Below are positions 8,473 through 17,015 of a stretch of 64,000 nt of DNA, piece after piece. The DNA comes from Parvicella tangerina (GTDB lineage: Bacteria; Bacteroidota; Bacteroidia; Flavobacteriales_D; Parvicellaceae), in contig NZ_OU015584.1 in assembly GCF_907165195.1 (NCBI RefSeq), forward strand, positions 1,364,001-1,428,000, read 5' to 3'. Positions within the stretch are counted from its first letter, which is position 1. Each line of letters begins with the position of its first letter. A program made the position numbers and the translations under genes. Below the pieces are notes generated by a model. That model was given only the letters and a program-made list of their open reading frames with translations. It had not been told where the DNA came from and did no database searches.

Positions 8473-9333
8473 TTATCCAAGTCCTACATCTAACGCCATC
8501 ATCAGAACAAATCCAGCCATAAAACCTAGCACAGCTACATCAGAATGTTTGTCCCGTTGCGTTTCAGGAATAACCTCCTCAACAACCACATAGATCATAG
8601 CACCTGCTGCAAACGCCAATCCGTAAGGAAGTAATGGTTCAAAAGAGGTTACTGCCCACGCACCAAGCACACCCGCAATTGGCTCTACAATGGCAGATAG
8701 CTGACCATACCAAAAACTTTTTCTTCGGGAAACACCTTCCCTCCTTAGCGGCATGGCAACTGCAAAGCCTTCCGGAAAATTTTGAATACCAATTCCCAAT
8801 GCGATAATCATGGCACTATTGATCATGGTTAAATCTTCCATTGCAGCCCCGAAAACGATGCCTACCGCAAGCCCTTCAGGGATGTTGTGTAGTGTGATCG
8901 CCATAACCAGTAGGGTTGTGCGATGCCAGGTGGTTTTAGGTCCTTCCGGATTCTTAAAGTTGATATGTAAGTGCGGCATAATTTTGTCTAAACCAAACAA
9001 GAATAGGGCTCCCAACATAAAACCAATAACTGAAGGCATGACCTTAACAAAATTTTCGCCTTCAGACATGTCTATAGCCGGACCTAAAAGTCCGAAAGCA
9101 CTGGCTGCTACCATTACTCCCCCCGTAAAGCCTAACATCATATTGAGGACGCTTCGATTTAGGGTCTTGAAAAAGAACACCATTCCTGCCCCAGCTGCAG
9201 TCACAAGCCAGGTGAATGTGGTGGCAATTAGCGCTGCAATAATCGGATCAATCGAGGCAAAGAATTCTACAAGATCCCACCAGAGATTATCGTGCTCCGC
9301 CAATTGGGCGGTTGTTATCGTTTTATCTTCCAA
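8473..9333 (-). CDS. ZIP family divalent metal transporter (GufA-like)
   Basis: A 286-residue integral membrane protein with about eight helices. The metal-binding motif of helix IV is HNIPEG (in AITLHNIPEGLAVG), and helix V carries IGIQNFPEGFAVAMPL, the paired signature of ZIP transporters. ZIP proteins import Zn2+ or other divalent metals into the cytosol. The loop between helices III and IV is short (MPHLHINFKNPEG) with two histidines. No metal-responsive operator could be identified upstream. It is monocistronic. Confidence 0.92.
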   Translation of the reverse strand: MEDKTITTAQLAEHDNLWWDLVEFFASIDPIIAALIATTFTWLVTAAGAGMVFFFKTLNRSVLNMMLGFTGGVMVAASAFGLLGPAIDMSEGENFVKVMPSVIGFMLGALFLFGLDKIMPHLHINFKNPEGPKTTWHRTTLLVMAITLHNIPEGLAVGIVFGAAMEDLTMINSAMIIALGIGIQNFPEGFAVAMPLRREGVSRRKSFWYGQLSAIVEPIAGVLGAWAVTSFEPLLPYGLAFAAGAMIYVVVEEVIPETQRDKHSDVAVLGFMAGFVLMMALDVGLG

Positions 9334-9548
9334 AAGATATTAATTGATTGACGTTGCAAAGTTAAAAAAAAATAACTCAATTGTTAGAGTTGTCTAATAA
9401 TTTTTTCTAGAACACTACTTTATTCAGGATGACCTTCTGGAGTTTGGGTACTAAACTGGCATTTCTAGACATGTTTGTCAATAGATTTGTGAAAAGCGTT
9501 TTTTTCTGGACTGCATGGTAGCTTGAAATGCTTTAGTTAGTGAACGCC
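9334..9548. other. 215-base intergenic stretch with no supported gene
   Basis: This spacer separates the ZIP transporter start from the FtsB/DivIC gene stop. It is AT-rich. A minus-strand frame ending at 9407-9409 is open for about 40 codons after a stop and reads like coding sequence (for example TLFTNLLTNM), but it has only an internal ATG near 9470. It may be the decayed 3' end of a lost gene, or chance. Confidence 0.35.
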
Positions 9549-9863
9549 TTACTCTTCTGATTTTAAGCTATCCGAAACGAACAAGAAAACCACTTCATCT
9601 TCTTTTTTCATTTTGTAGGTTTCCCTGGCAAAAGTTTCCAACGCCTCAGGATTAGTCGTTAGTTCCGTGGTTTTTTGCTTGATCTCAACGATCTCTTCTT
9701 CCTTTTGAGCGTTGCTTTGAATCACTTCGCTTAATTGTTTTTTGTACTGATACAGACGGTAAAGATTGGTGTCTTCAAAGAAGGTGAGGATTAGCAACAA
9801 AGCGAGTGTTGATAGTATATACTTGTTTTTGAGGTACGGAAGGTATTTCTTAAATGTTTCCAC
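9549..9863 (-). CDS. FtsB/DivIC family septum formation initiator
   Basis: A 104-residue single-pass membrane protein. The transmembrane helix is about residues 16-29 (ILSTLALLLILTFF), followed by a coiled coil (YQYKKQLSEVIQSNAQKEEE ...) and the ETFARETYKMKKEDEVVF segment typical of FtsB/DivIC, which binds FtsL and FtsQ in the divisome. Size and topology match. It is divergent from the ICMT-like gene; on its own strand a TAACTTTG box lies 20 bases upstream of the start. Confidence 0.85.
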   Translation of the reverse strand: METFKKYLPYLKNKYILSTLALLLILTFFEDTNLYRLYQYKKQLSEVIQSNAQKEEEIVEIKQKTTELTTNPEALETFARETYKMKKEDEVVFLFVSDSLKSEE

Positions 9864-9883
9864 GGTGCAGTTTTCCTTAAAAA

Positions 9884-9891
9884 CAAAGTTA
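9884..9891 (-). promoter_or_regulatory. Candidate -7 box TAACTTTG for the FtsB/DivIC gene
   Basis: Minus-strand TAnnTTTG match about 20 bases before the ATG at 9863. The nearest TTG is 26 bases further upstream, beyond the usual 17-23 spacing, so support is partial. Confidence 0.3.
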
Positions 9892-9943
9892 ATTAAATAG
9901 GTATCTGTATCTTAGTACAACCATTCCACTTTTAAACAGAAGA

Positions 9944-10969
9944 GTGTTGAGCAAAACGGAACAAAAATATTCATTGCTAAGAGCAATATTGCTTGAGTTC
10001 ATGCTCATTATTCTTGGACTTTTCGTTTATTCGTTATTCCCTTTTTTTCAGTTTTATTTTTCGGGACCTACTGATTATGGGATCCGACCTGCCAGTTTTT
10101 GGGTAGAAAACGGATTATATTACCTGGCTATTGTCTATGCGATGATTGTGCCCATTCTATTTTATAGTTATCGCAAAGAAGGAAGGTCGCCAAAATCTAC
10201 CTTAGTGTTCGATAGACTTGTTACGGGTGAGTTTGACAAGGTATTCTGGTTTTGCATACGCACGTTTCTATTAAAGTTTTTATTCATCCCGCTCATGTTC
10301 TTAGGAGCTCTTTATTTTGGCGATCTCTCAATAGCGCACCTCTTTGCTCTTGGAAGCAAACAAACCGTTGATTGGAACCTGGTGGAGTGGATCAATAACT
10401 ATATTTTCGGTGTGTTCATGTACGTGGCGATGACACTAGTGCTGGTGGTCTATGCTTTCGGTTATTGCGTGGAAAGTGACTTGCTGAACAACCGTATCAA
10501 ATCTGTTGATAATACCTTTTTTGGTTGGATCGTTACGATCATTTGCTATGCCCCTATCTATCCGCTCGTTTTTTACATCATCCCGATGGGAGCACAAGAT
10601 TTTGCCTTTTTTAAAAACCATGAAATTACAGCTGTGGTGCGCATAATTCTTATGTTGATTGTAGCTTTTAAAACCTGGTCGATTATTGTTTTGGGAACGA
10701 AATCATCGAACTTAACCAATCGAGGAATTGTTGAACACGGACCTTATCGCTGGATTAGACACCCTCATTACTTGTCCAAAATGATGGTTTGGTGGATCGG
10801 AGTTCTCCCCTCATTGGTTAACAACTATTGGTTGATTGGAGGAATGATCTTTTGGACAACCATTTACATTCTCCGAGGACTTACAGAAGAACAACATCTT
10901 AAGAAAGATCCAGTTTACCAACTCTACATGAAAAAGGTGAGGTGGCGGTTCTTTCCGGGTATATTCTAA
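9944..10969 (+). CDS. Isoprenylcysteine methyltransferase-like membrane methyltransferase
   Basis: A 341-residue polytopic membrane protein with roughly eight helices. The C-terminal motif RGIVEHGPYRWIRHPHYLSKM followed by EEQHLKKDPVYQLYMKKV is the SAM-binding signature shared by ICMT, PEMT and NnrU-like enzymes. The substrate in bacteria is unknown; protein prenylation is not expected, so a lipid or quinone-like substrate is more likely. The start is a GTG at 9944 or TTG at 9947; the first ATG would cut into the first helix, so a non-ATG start is preferred. The N-terminal half, about 200 residues of extra helices, is longer than minimal ICMT proteins. Confidence 0.78.
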   Translation: MLSKTEQKYSLLRAILLEFMLIILGLFVYSLFPFFQFYFSGPTDYGIRPASFWVENGLYYLAIVYAMIVPILFYSYRKEGRSPKSTLVFDRLVTGEFDKVFWFCIRTFLLKFLFIPLMFLGALYFGDLSIAHLFALGSKQTVDWNLVEWINNYIFGVFMYVAMTLVLVVYAFGYCVESDLLNNRIKSVDNTFFGWIVTIICYAPIYPLVFYIIPMGAQDFAFFKNHEITAVVRIILMLIVAFKTWSIIVLGTKSSNLTNRGIVEHGPYRWIRHPHYLSKMMVWWIGVLPSLVNNYWLIGGMIFWTTIYILRGLTEEQHLKKDPVYQLYMKKVRWRFFPGIF

Positions 10970-11045
10970 GGTTTTAATGATTCAACGGCTAGTGTTGATG
11001 AGTTTACGATAGACAACCTTTTCGATAATTGCGTATTTTTACCAC

Positions 11046-12398
11046 ATGAGACTAGGATGGATCATATTGTTTTCATGGGTAACGATTGGCTGGGCACAAG
11101 AAGGGAGTTGGAATGTTTATGAACTCTGTCATTGGTCTGATTCTATGCAACAGGTTTGGTATCAGGACATGGCTTACAACGAAGTGTGGGGATTTGTTCA
11201 TGACGAAGAGGAATATGCGGTGATTGGATCTGCAGACGGGACAAATATTCTTAAAATTGGGGAGGATAACTCGTTGGCCTATATTCAGTTTATTCCTGGG
11301 AGGGAGTTACGAGCAATTCATAGAGACTATCACGATTATAATGGATACCTTTATGAAGTTTGCGATGAAGGAAACAGTACCCTTAGAATTTACGATTTGA
11401 AATACCTCCCAGATTCGGTGCATATTGTTTATGATGATAGTGCTTTAATAGAAAGGTGTCACAATATTTTTATAGATACATCATCGGCATTGCTTTATGC
11501 CTGTGGCGTGACCTACGGCACATTTGATAGTCCAATGAGAGTATTGTCTTTGGTAGATCCAATCGCACCGCAAGTTGTATATGACTACACTTTCGTTGAT
11601 TATGTTCACGATGTGTTCGTTAGAAATGATTCGGCTTTTATCAATGCGGCTTATGAAGGTTTGAGAGTAGTTGATTTTGCTAATCCTACAATGCCAATGG
11701 CTTTAGGGAGTTTACAGTTCTATCCAGATAAAGGTTACAACCACAGCGGATGGCTCAGTGAAGATGGAAAAACCTATGTGATGTGTGACGAGACAGAGAC
11801 CTTACGTTTTAAAGTCTTGGATGTGAGTGATCTTTCTGATATTAAAGTTAAAGGGTTGGCAAAACCTCCCACCTATGATAGAACGCTTCCACACAACGTA
11901 ATGCTGAAAGATGGAATTGCATATTTTTCCTACTATAATGATGGATTGCAGATCTATGATGTCAGAAACCCCGAAGATATTAACCGGATAGGTTATTTTG
12001 ATACTTACCCAGACGATACAATAAGCTACCATGGGGCGTGGGGAATCTATTCTTTCTTACCTTCAGAAAGATTGTTAGTGTCTGACAGAAGATATGGCTT
12101 ATACGTGTTCGATTTTCAAGCTCCTCCTAAGATATCTAATGCAAGTATGGACTATAGTCTTTATCCAAATATCGTAACAGATGGTTATGCTTATTTTTAT
12201 AAAGACCATTCAGGAGTAGCTGACTACAACCTTGAGATTTATGATGCGAAAGGAGGGTTGGTGAAGATACTCCATGGAGATACGGATTATCTAATGATTG
12301 AAACCTCCTCGTTTGAAGCAGGAATCTATTTGTTTAAATACGTTAATAACTCATCCGATGAAGTGGGAGTTGGTAAGTTTATGGTGCAAAACTTATGA
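11046..12398 (+). CDS. Secreted choice-of-anchor B protein with T9SS type A tail
   Basis: A 450-residue secreted protein. After a short signal peptide (MRLGWIILFSWVTIGWAQ) it carries LVIVD-like beta-propeller repeats, seen in segments such as GLRVVDFANPTMPMALG, GLQIYDVRNPEDINRIGYF and RYGLYVFDFQAPP; this is the choice-of-anchor B architecture. Residues about 375-450 (YSLYPNIVTDGYAYFY ... GIYLFKYVNN ... VGKFMVQNL) form the T9SS type A sorting domain, so it is exported across the outer membrane and attached or released. The biological target is unknown. Its stop overlaps the ATL gene start by four bases, an odd coupling of a surface protein to a DNA-damage protein. Confidence 0.82.
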   Translation: MRLGWIILFSWVTIGWAQEGSWNVYELCHWSDSMQQVWYQDMAYNEVWGFVHDEEEYAVIGSADGTNILKIGEDNSLAYIQFIPGRELRAIHRDYHDYNGYLYEVCDEGNSTLRIYDLKYLPDSVHIVYDDSALIERCHNIFIDTSSALLYACGVTYGTFDSPMRVLSLVDPIAPQVVYDYTFVDYVHDVFVRNDSAFINAAYEGLRVVDFANPTMPMALGSLQFYPDKGYNHSGWLSEDGKTYVMCDETETLRFKVLDVSDLSDIKVKGLAKPPTYDRTLPHNVMLKDGIAYFSYYNDGLQIYDVRNPEDINRIGYFDTYPDDTISYHGAWGIYSFLPSERLLVSDRRYGLYVFDFQAPPKISNASMDYSLYPNIVTDGYAYFYKDHSGVADYNLEIYDAKGGLVKILHGDTDYLMIETSSFEAGIYLFKYVNNSSDEVGVGKFMVQNL

Positions 12399-12736
12399 TG
12401 AAGCCAGAGACCTACACGTTCTTTCAAAATGTTCATGATGTCGCACGGTTAATACCAAAAGGGCGGGTAACGAATTATGGGGCAATAGCAAAGTATCTTG
12501 GGGCACCTCGTTCGTCAAGAATGGTTGGATACGCTATGAATGCAGCCGCAGGCGATGATACAATTCCAGCTCATCGAGTGGTGAATAGAAATGGGTTGCT
12601 TACGGGTAGAATGCATTTCAATACTCCTCACCACATGCAAGAGTTATTAGAAAAAGAAGGCATCGAAATTAAAGGTCATCAAGTCATTCAATTAGAAAAG
12701 TACTTCTGGGATCCTATGCAGGAGTTGCTTAGGTAA
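12395..12736 (+). CDS. Alkyltransferase-like (ATL) protein, MGMT fold without active cysteine
   Basis: A 113-residue cytosolic DNA-binding protein of the MGMT family. The conserved helix-turn-helix core is GRVTNYGAIAKYLGAPRSSRMVGYAMN, with the arginine finger in SSRMVG. At the active-site motif, where repair enzymes have PCHRV, the sequence reads PAHRVV (residues 58-63, Ala59 for Cys), so it cannot accept an alkyl group. Known ATL proteins flip O6-alkylguanine and hand it to nucleotide excision repair. The protein is therefore predicted to be a damage sensor. The ATGATGA junction with the preceding gene allows two starts. Confidence 0.9.
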   Translation: MMKPETYTFFQNVHDVARLIPKGRVTNYGAIAKYLGAPRSSRMVGYAMNAAAGDDTIPAHRVVNRNGLLTGRMHFNTPHHMQELLEKEGIEIKGHQVIQLEKYFWDPMQELLR

Positions 12737-12775
12737 TGTTTTCAACAATATCATTAATTATAAAAGGCAATCGTC

Positions 12776-12783
12776 TATATTTG
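12776..12783 (+). promoter_or_regulatory. Candidate -7 box TATATTTG
   Basis: TAnnTTTG match 19 bases before the ATG at 12803. No TTG at the -33 distance. Confidence 0.35.
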
Positions 12784-12802
12784 CCTGATTAACACGTGTT
12801 GT

Positions 12803-13741
12803 ATGAAAAAACATTTATTTTATCTATTTACGTTGGCAATGATTGGGAGTAACGTTGCGCAACAACAATTTGAGAACGCTGGTTTTGAAACCTGGGAGAA
12901 TGATTCTGGGCCATACATTGAGCCAACGGACTGGAGTTCAATCAAGACAAGTGATAATAGTTTTTTAAATTCATCAGCACCTCAGGTTCAGGATAGATCT
13001 ACGGATGCGCATACAGGCAGCTATAGTTTATATGTTGAAAACAAAAGTGCATTCGGGATTGTTGCGAATGGCATTGTGTCTAATGGAAGAATCCATGCAG
13101 ATGTTAATCCTGAAAATGGCTACGTTTTTACAGATGGTTCTGATGCTCAATGGAACACACCCTTTACTTCTCGTCCAGATAGTCTGGTTGGATGGTATAA
13201 ATATACACCTTCTGGTGGTGACCATGGAAAGGTGGATGTAATTCTGCACACGGGGTCAAGTTTTGATTTTCCTGATGATGAGAATGGCCCAAACCAAGTG
13301 GGACGAGCGCGTTTCAATATGCCAAATGCAACGATAGGTTCCTGGACAAGATTTTCGGTGCCTTTTCATTATAACACAAGTTCTTCACCTGCTTATATTC
13401 TGGCGGTATTAACAAGTGGTGATAGTACGCAGGCTGTAAACGGAAGTAAGGCTTGGTTTGATGATATAGAACTCATTTACAATCCAGTAAGTGTAGAGGA
13501 ACTTCAGGCGGAAAACTTCACCGTATCTTCATTGCAAAATGGTTTGAAACTATGGGGAGGGTCTGGTTTAAACGCAAACATTAGCGTGCAATTGATAGAC
13601 CTTCAAGGTAGGGAGGTTGCCACTACAAATTGGTCTTCTTACGAGGATTATGTATGGCAACTGAATGAGTTGAGTGGCATTTATTTATTGCGATTCCATG
13701 TAGCTGATAAGATGATCACGAAAAAAGTGTTCATCGAATGA
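12803..13741 (+). CDS. Secreted PCMD-like protein with T9SS type A tail
   Basis: A 312-residue exported protein with signal peptide (MKKHLFYLFTLAMIGSNVAQ). The body begins FENAGFETWEND and continues with SLVGWYKYTPSGGDHGKVDV, PFHYNTSSSPAYILAVLTSG and AWFDDIELIYN, the jelly-roll pattern of PCMD (putative carbohydrate metabolism) domains seen next to polysaccharide systems. Residues about 240-312 (GLKLWGGSGLNANISVQLID ... GIYLLRFHVADKMITKKVFI) form a T9SS type A sorting domain. It lies five bases upstream of the TonB-dependent receptor, so a nutrient-binding role with that receptor is plausible but not shown. Confidence 0.75.
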   Translation: MKKHLFYLFTLAMIGSNVAQQQFENAGFETWENDSGPYIEPTDWSSIKTSDNSFLNSSAPQVQDRSTDAHTGSYSLYVENKSAFGIVANGIVSNGRIHADVNPENGYVFTDGSDAQWNTPFTSRPDSLVGWYKYTPSGGDHGKVDVILHTGSSFDFPDDENGPNQVGRARFNMPNATIGSWTRFSVPFHYNTSSSPAYILAVLTSGDSTQAVNGSKAWFDDIELIYNPVSVEELQAENFTVSSLQNGLKLWGGSGLNANISVQLIDLQGREVATTNWSSYEDYVWQLNELSGIYLLRFHVADKMITKKVFIE

Positions 13742-13746
13742 ATTAA

Positions 13747-16143
13747 ATGAAATTTTGGGGCATCATATTATTATTGTTTTCTTCTTTGCCACTCTTGGCG
13801 CAAGATAAGGGTGTTTTTAAAGGTACGGTCAAGGATGGAGATGAGGCAATAATCGGTGCCAATGTACAATTGGCTGCTGATCGATCTAAAGGTGCTTCCA
13901 CAAATTTTGATGGTGAGTTTGCATTTGAATGTCCAGTAGGTGTACACCAGTTTATCATTTCGTTTGTGGGAATGCAGACCGATACAATTGAAGTGGAGAT
14001 CCTAAAAGATGAAATCACAACAAGAAATATCATTCTATATCCAGACAACGAATTGCTGCGAGCTGTAGATGTGAAAGTAGGAAAGTTCGATAAAGATATC
14101 AAGGACATGACCATCTCTATGGAAGTAATTCGTCCAGCTTTGATCGAGAACAAGAATACAAGATCCATTGAAACGGTGTTAGATCAGACACCAGGATTAA
14201 ACATTATGGATGGTGAGCCTCAGATCAGAGGAGGTAGTGGTTTCACCTTTGGCGTTGGGAGTAAAGTGGCCGTTTTGGTAGACGACATGCCAATGCTCTC
14301 TGGTGATGCGGGAAGACCAGAATGGGGATTTATCCCTGTGGAGAATATTGAGCAAGTAGAAGTGATTAAAGGTGCCGCTTCAGTCCTGTCTGGCGCTTCT
14401 GCATTGAGTGGAGCAATTCATATTAAAACAGCCGAACCGGGAGTTAAACCGCTAACTAAAGTCAACCTATATTCTGGGTTTTACTCAGAACCCAAAAATG
14501 ATTCTGCATTATGGTGGGACGACTATCCCTACATCCATGGAGTAAACTTTTTGCATACACGAAAAATCAAACAACTTGATCTTACATTTGGCGGATTAGT
14601 GAATCTGGATCATGGCTATCTTGGAGCTCCACGACCAGGAGAATTCGTGATTGATACGGTAACTAACTTTACAGATGATCAAATGAAATCTCAAAAGGGT
14701 AGATTAAATATTGGGTTGCGATACCACCCCAAGAAGCTTGAACGTCTCACCTTTGGTATTAATGCTAACGCAATGTATAACAATACGAACATGACCTTGG
14801 CATGGTTAGATGATACATCTGGGATTTATAGAGCTTACCCTGGCGGAGTTATTCTTCAGAAACAGACGATCTTTAACATTGATCCCTACGTCAATTATTT
14901 CTCAAAAAATGGAATGAAACACGCACTGAAGGCAAGATGGCTTAGTACATCCAATGAGATGAGTGCTAATCAGTCTAACTTTAGCGATGTTTACTATGCG
15001 GACTATCAGTTCAAGCATGTTTTTAAAAAGTTCAAAGATATTGAGTTCATTGCAGGAGCTTCAACTACACAAACTTACTCGTTCTCTGAGATCTTTATCG
15101 CAAGCGGAGATAGCACTAATACACTGGCTAACTATAGCGGATACTTGCAATTAGAGAAAACAATTTTTGAGCGAATCAATTTATCGTTTGGATTTCGAGG
15201 CGAGGGGTATATTCTCAATGATACAGTGAACAACGGAGCAACAATTCTTCGGGCAGGACTTAACTACAAGCTTACAGAGGGTACAAACCTTCGAATGTCT
15301 TATGGACAAGGGTACAGGTATCCCACAATTGCAGAACGATTCATACGAACCAAAGTAGGAACATTTGGCGTTTTTGATAATCCAGACCTACTCCCTGAAA
15401 CCAGTTGGAATATTGAAGCAGGATTTAGGCAAGGCTATAAATTTGGAGCGTTGAAGGGATATTTAGATGTGGCCGTTTTCAAACAGCACTATGAAAATAC
15501 GATTGAATACTTATTTGGTTTCTGGGACCCCACTTTTCAGTTTGCTGTAGCAGGATTCAAATTTTTAAATACAGGAGCTTCTCAGGTGGTTGGAGTAGAT
15601 GCCTCAATAGCTGGAATGATGGAGAATAAAAAGAAGTCTGGATTCACGTACATTGTCGGGTACAACTATATTTTACCAACAACACTAGAGCCAGATCAGG
15701 TTTTTGCAGAAGATTACCGTCCAGGAGGAAGTGGCGAGTTTAGCTATAACACCACTAGTTTTGACTCTTCACACAAAATACTGAAGTATCGATTTTTGCA
15801 TACATTCAAAGCAGATGTAGAATACACGTTTAGAGATCGATTCAAGATTGGAGCAAGCGCTCGCTATTTCAGTAAAATCGAAAATCTGGATCGCGCGATT
15901 ATTGACTTTGAAGAAGTGACCGAGAACTCAGGGGGGACACTACAAGGGATCAGGTACATCGATTTCTATGAAAATCACAATACTGGAAATCTCATATTTG
16001 ATGCTAGGGTTTCTTATACTTTTCTAGAGAAATACAAAGCTGCAGTTATTGTCTCAAACCTAACCAATAAGACATACTCGCTACGCCCATTAAAAGTAGA
16101 GTCTCTAAGGACGGTAATGCTTCAATTATCCGCCAAGTTTTAA
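13747..16143 (+). CDS. TonB-dependent outer-membrane receptor
   Basis: A 798-residue outer-membrane transporter. After a signal peptide (about residues 1-18) comes a carboxypeptidase-D-like beta-sandwich (GVFKGTVKDGDEAIIGANV, residues about 20-100). The plug domain is about residues 120-235, with RSIETVLDQTPGLNIMDG, the QIRGGSGFTFG motif and VEVIKGAASVLSGASALSG. A 22-strand barrel follows, including the GLNYKLTEGTNLRMSYGQGY segment, and ends VMLQLSAKF with the usual terminal aromatic. No SusD-like partner and no riboswitch precede it; upstream is the PCMD protein. The plug resembles siderophore/vitamin-type receptors rather than SusC. The ligand is unknown. Confidence 0.92.
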   Translation: MKFWGIILLLFSSLPLLAQDKGVFKGTVKDGDEAIIGANVQLAADRSKGASTNFDGEFAFECPVGVHQFIISFVGMQTDTIEVEILKDEITTRNIILYPDNELLRAVDVKVGKFDKDIKDMTISMEVIRPALIENKNTRSIETVLDQTPGLNIMDGEPQIRGGSGFTFGVGSKVAVLVDDMPMLSGDAGRPEWGFIPVENIEQVEVIKGAASVLSGASALSGAIHIKTAEPGVKPLTKVNLYSGFYSEPKNDSALWWDDYPYIHGVNFLHTRKIKQLDLTFGGLVNLDHGYLGAPRPGEFVIDTVTNFTDDQMKSQKGRLNIGLRYHPKKLERLTFGINANAMYNNTNMTLAWLDDTSGIYRAYPGGVILQKQTIFNIDPYVNYFSKNGMKHALKARWLSTSNEMSANQSNFSDVYYADYQFKHVFKKFKDIEFIAGASTTQTYSFSEIFIASGDSTNTLANYSGYLQLEKTIFERINLSFGFRGEGYILNDTVNNGATILRAGLNYKLTEGTNLRMSYGQGYRYPTIAERFIRTKVGTFGVFDNPDLLPETSWNIEAGFRQGYKFGALKGYLDVAVFKQHYENTIEYLFGFWDPTFQFAVAGFKFLNTGASQVVGVDASIAGMMENKKKSGFTYIVGYNYILPTTLEPDQVFAEDYRPGGSGEFSYNTTSFDSSHKILKYRFLHTFKADVEYTFRDRFKIGASARYFSKIENLDRAIIDFEEVTENSGGTLQGIRYIDFYENHNTGNLIFDARVSYTFLEKYKAAVIVSNLTNKTYSLRPLKVESLRTVMLQLSAKF

Positions 16144-16267
16144 TGATTATTGGAGCCATTTGTCGATTTTTCGCTTCGTCAATGTAACCTTAATCACATA
16201 TTTTAGTTAAACAATTCGAACCCCAAAACCATTCGTTTATCAATAATTTTGATATATTCGCACATCG

Positions 16268-17014
16268 ATGAAAGCACTGACCTACATAATTCTTGTGATT
16301 ACGTTCTGTTCGTTTAGCTTTAATGGTATCAATTTTAAGGGGTACTCACATCCTCCAGTTGAAGAGGAAATTCTCTTGGACGTTAACTCATTTGCAGAAG
16401 ATACCTATAACCATTTAGGGACAAAAGATCTTTTCTTTAAACCGTATAACCTTGCATTGAAGGGATATTACAAGTTGTTGGCTAATAATAAGTTGAGAAA
16501 CGCTGATTACCTGACTATTGTAGATATGACGAAAAGTGCTAATGAAGAGCGAATGTTTATCATTGATACAAAATCCTGGCAAGTGGTTCATACGAGTCTA
16601 GTGGCTCACGGAATGAAAACGGGTGATGAATTTGCTCAAACATTCAGTAATGTGGAAAGTAGTCACCAGAGTAGCCTAGGCTTTTTTCTTACAGGAGAAG
16701 TATATAACGGAAAACACGATATGAGTCTTAAGCTGGATGGTTTAGAGTATTCCAATAACAAAGCCAGAGAGAGGGGAGTGGTAATTCATGCAGCAGATTA
16801 CGTTAGTCATGACTACATTAAAGAGAATGGTCGCTTAGGAAGAAGTTATGGATGTCCGGCTCTTCCACGTAGCGGATATGAATCGGTCGTTGAAAAGATC
16901 AAAGAAGGAAGTTGTTTCTTTATTTATTACCCTGAAAAAGAATACATGAAGAAATCAAAGTTTGTCAATGCCGCGTTAAGTGTGCAGCTAACTTGTGATG
17001 GACAGCTTGGGTAG
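16268..17014 (+). CDS. YkuD_2-type murein L,D-transpeptidase
   Basis: A 248-residue exported enzyme of the murein L,D-transpeptidase catalytic-domain group. The catalytic histidine and cysteine are in VVIHAADYV (His174) and SYGCPALP (Cys196), the YkuD_2 version of HxxS(H/Y)GC(I/V)R. Upstream motifs include VDMTKSANEERMFIIDT and SSLGFFLTGEVYNGKHDMSL. The N terminus has a hydrophobic segment (YIILVITFCSFSF) serving as signal or anchor. Such enzymes form or edit 3-3 crosslinks or attach proteins to peptidoglycan. It ends one base before the convergent hydrolase gene. Confidence 0.87.
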   Translation: MKALTYIILVITFCSFSFNGINFKGYSHPPVEEEILLDVNSFAEDTYNHLGTKDLFFKPYNLALKGYYKLLANNKLRNADYLTIVDMTKSANEERMFIIDTKSWQVVHTSLVAHGMKTGDEFAQTFSNVESSHQSSLGFFLTGEVYNGKHDMSLKLDGLEYSNNKARERGVVIHAADYVSHDYIKENGRLGRSYGCPALPRSGYESVVEKIKEGSCFFIYYPEKEYMKKSKFVNAALSVQLTCDGQLG

Positions 17015-17015
17015 T

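Noticed and set aside
8810-9343. 177-codon open frame on the plus strand
   Set aside because: Antisense to the ZIP transporter gene, whose HNIPEG motif is unmistakable; the frame has no domain and no promoter.
9407-9530. Minus-strand coding-like remnant of about 40 codons
   Set aside because: No in-frame start at the beginning; the 37-codon version from the ATG at 9516 needs eight adenines where the sequence has seven, so it is out of frame.
13743-14168. 141-codon minus-strand frame
   Set aside because: Lies under the signal peptide and plug of the TonB receptor; low-complexity Ser-rich product.
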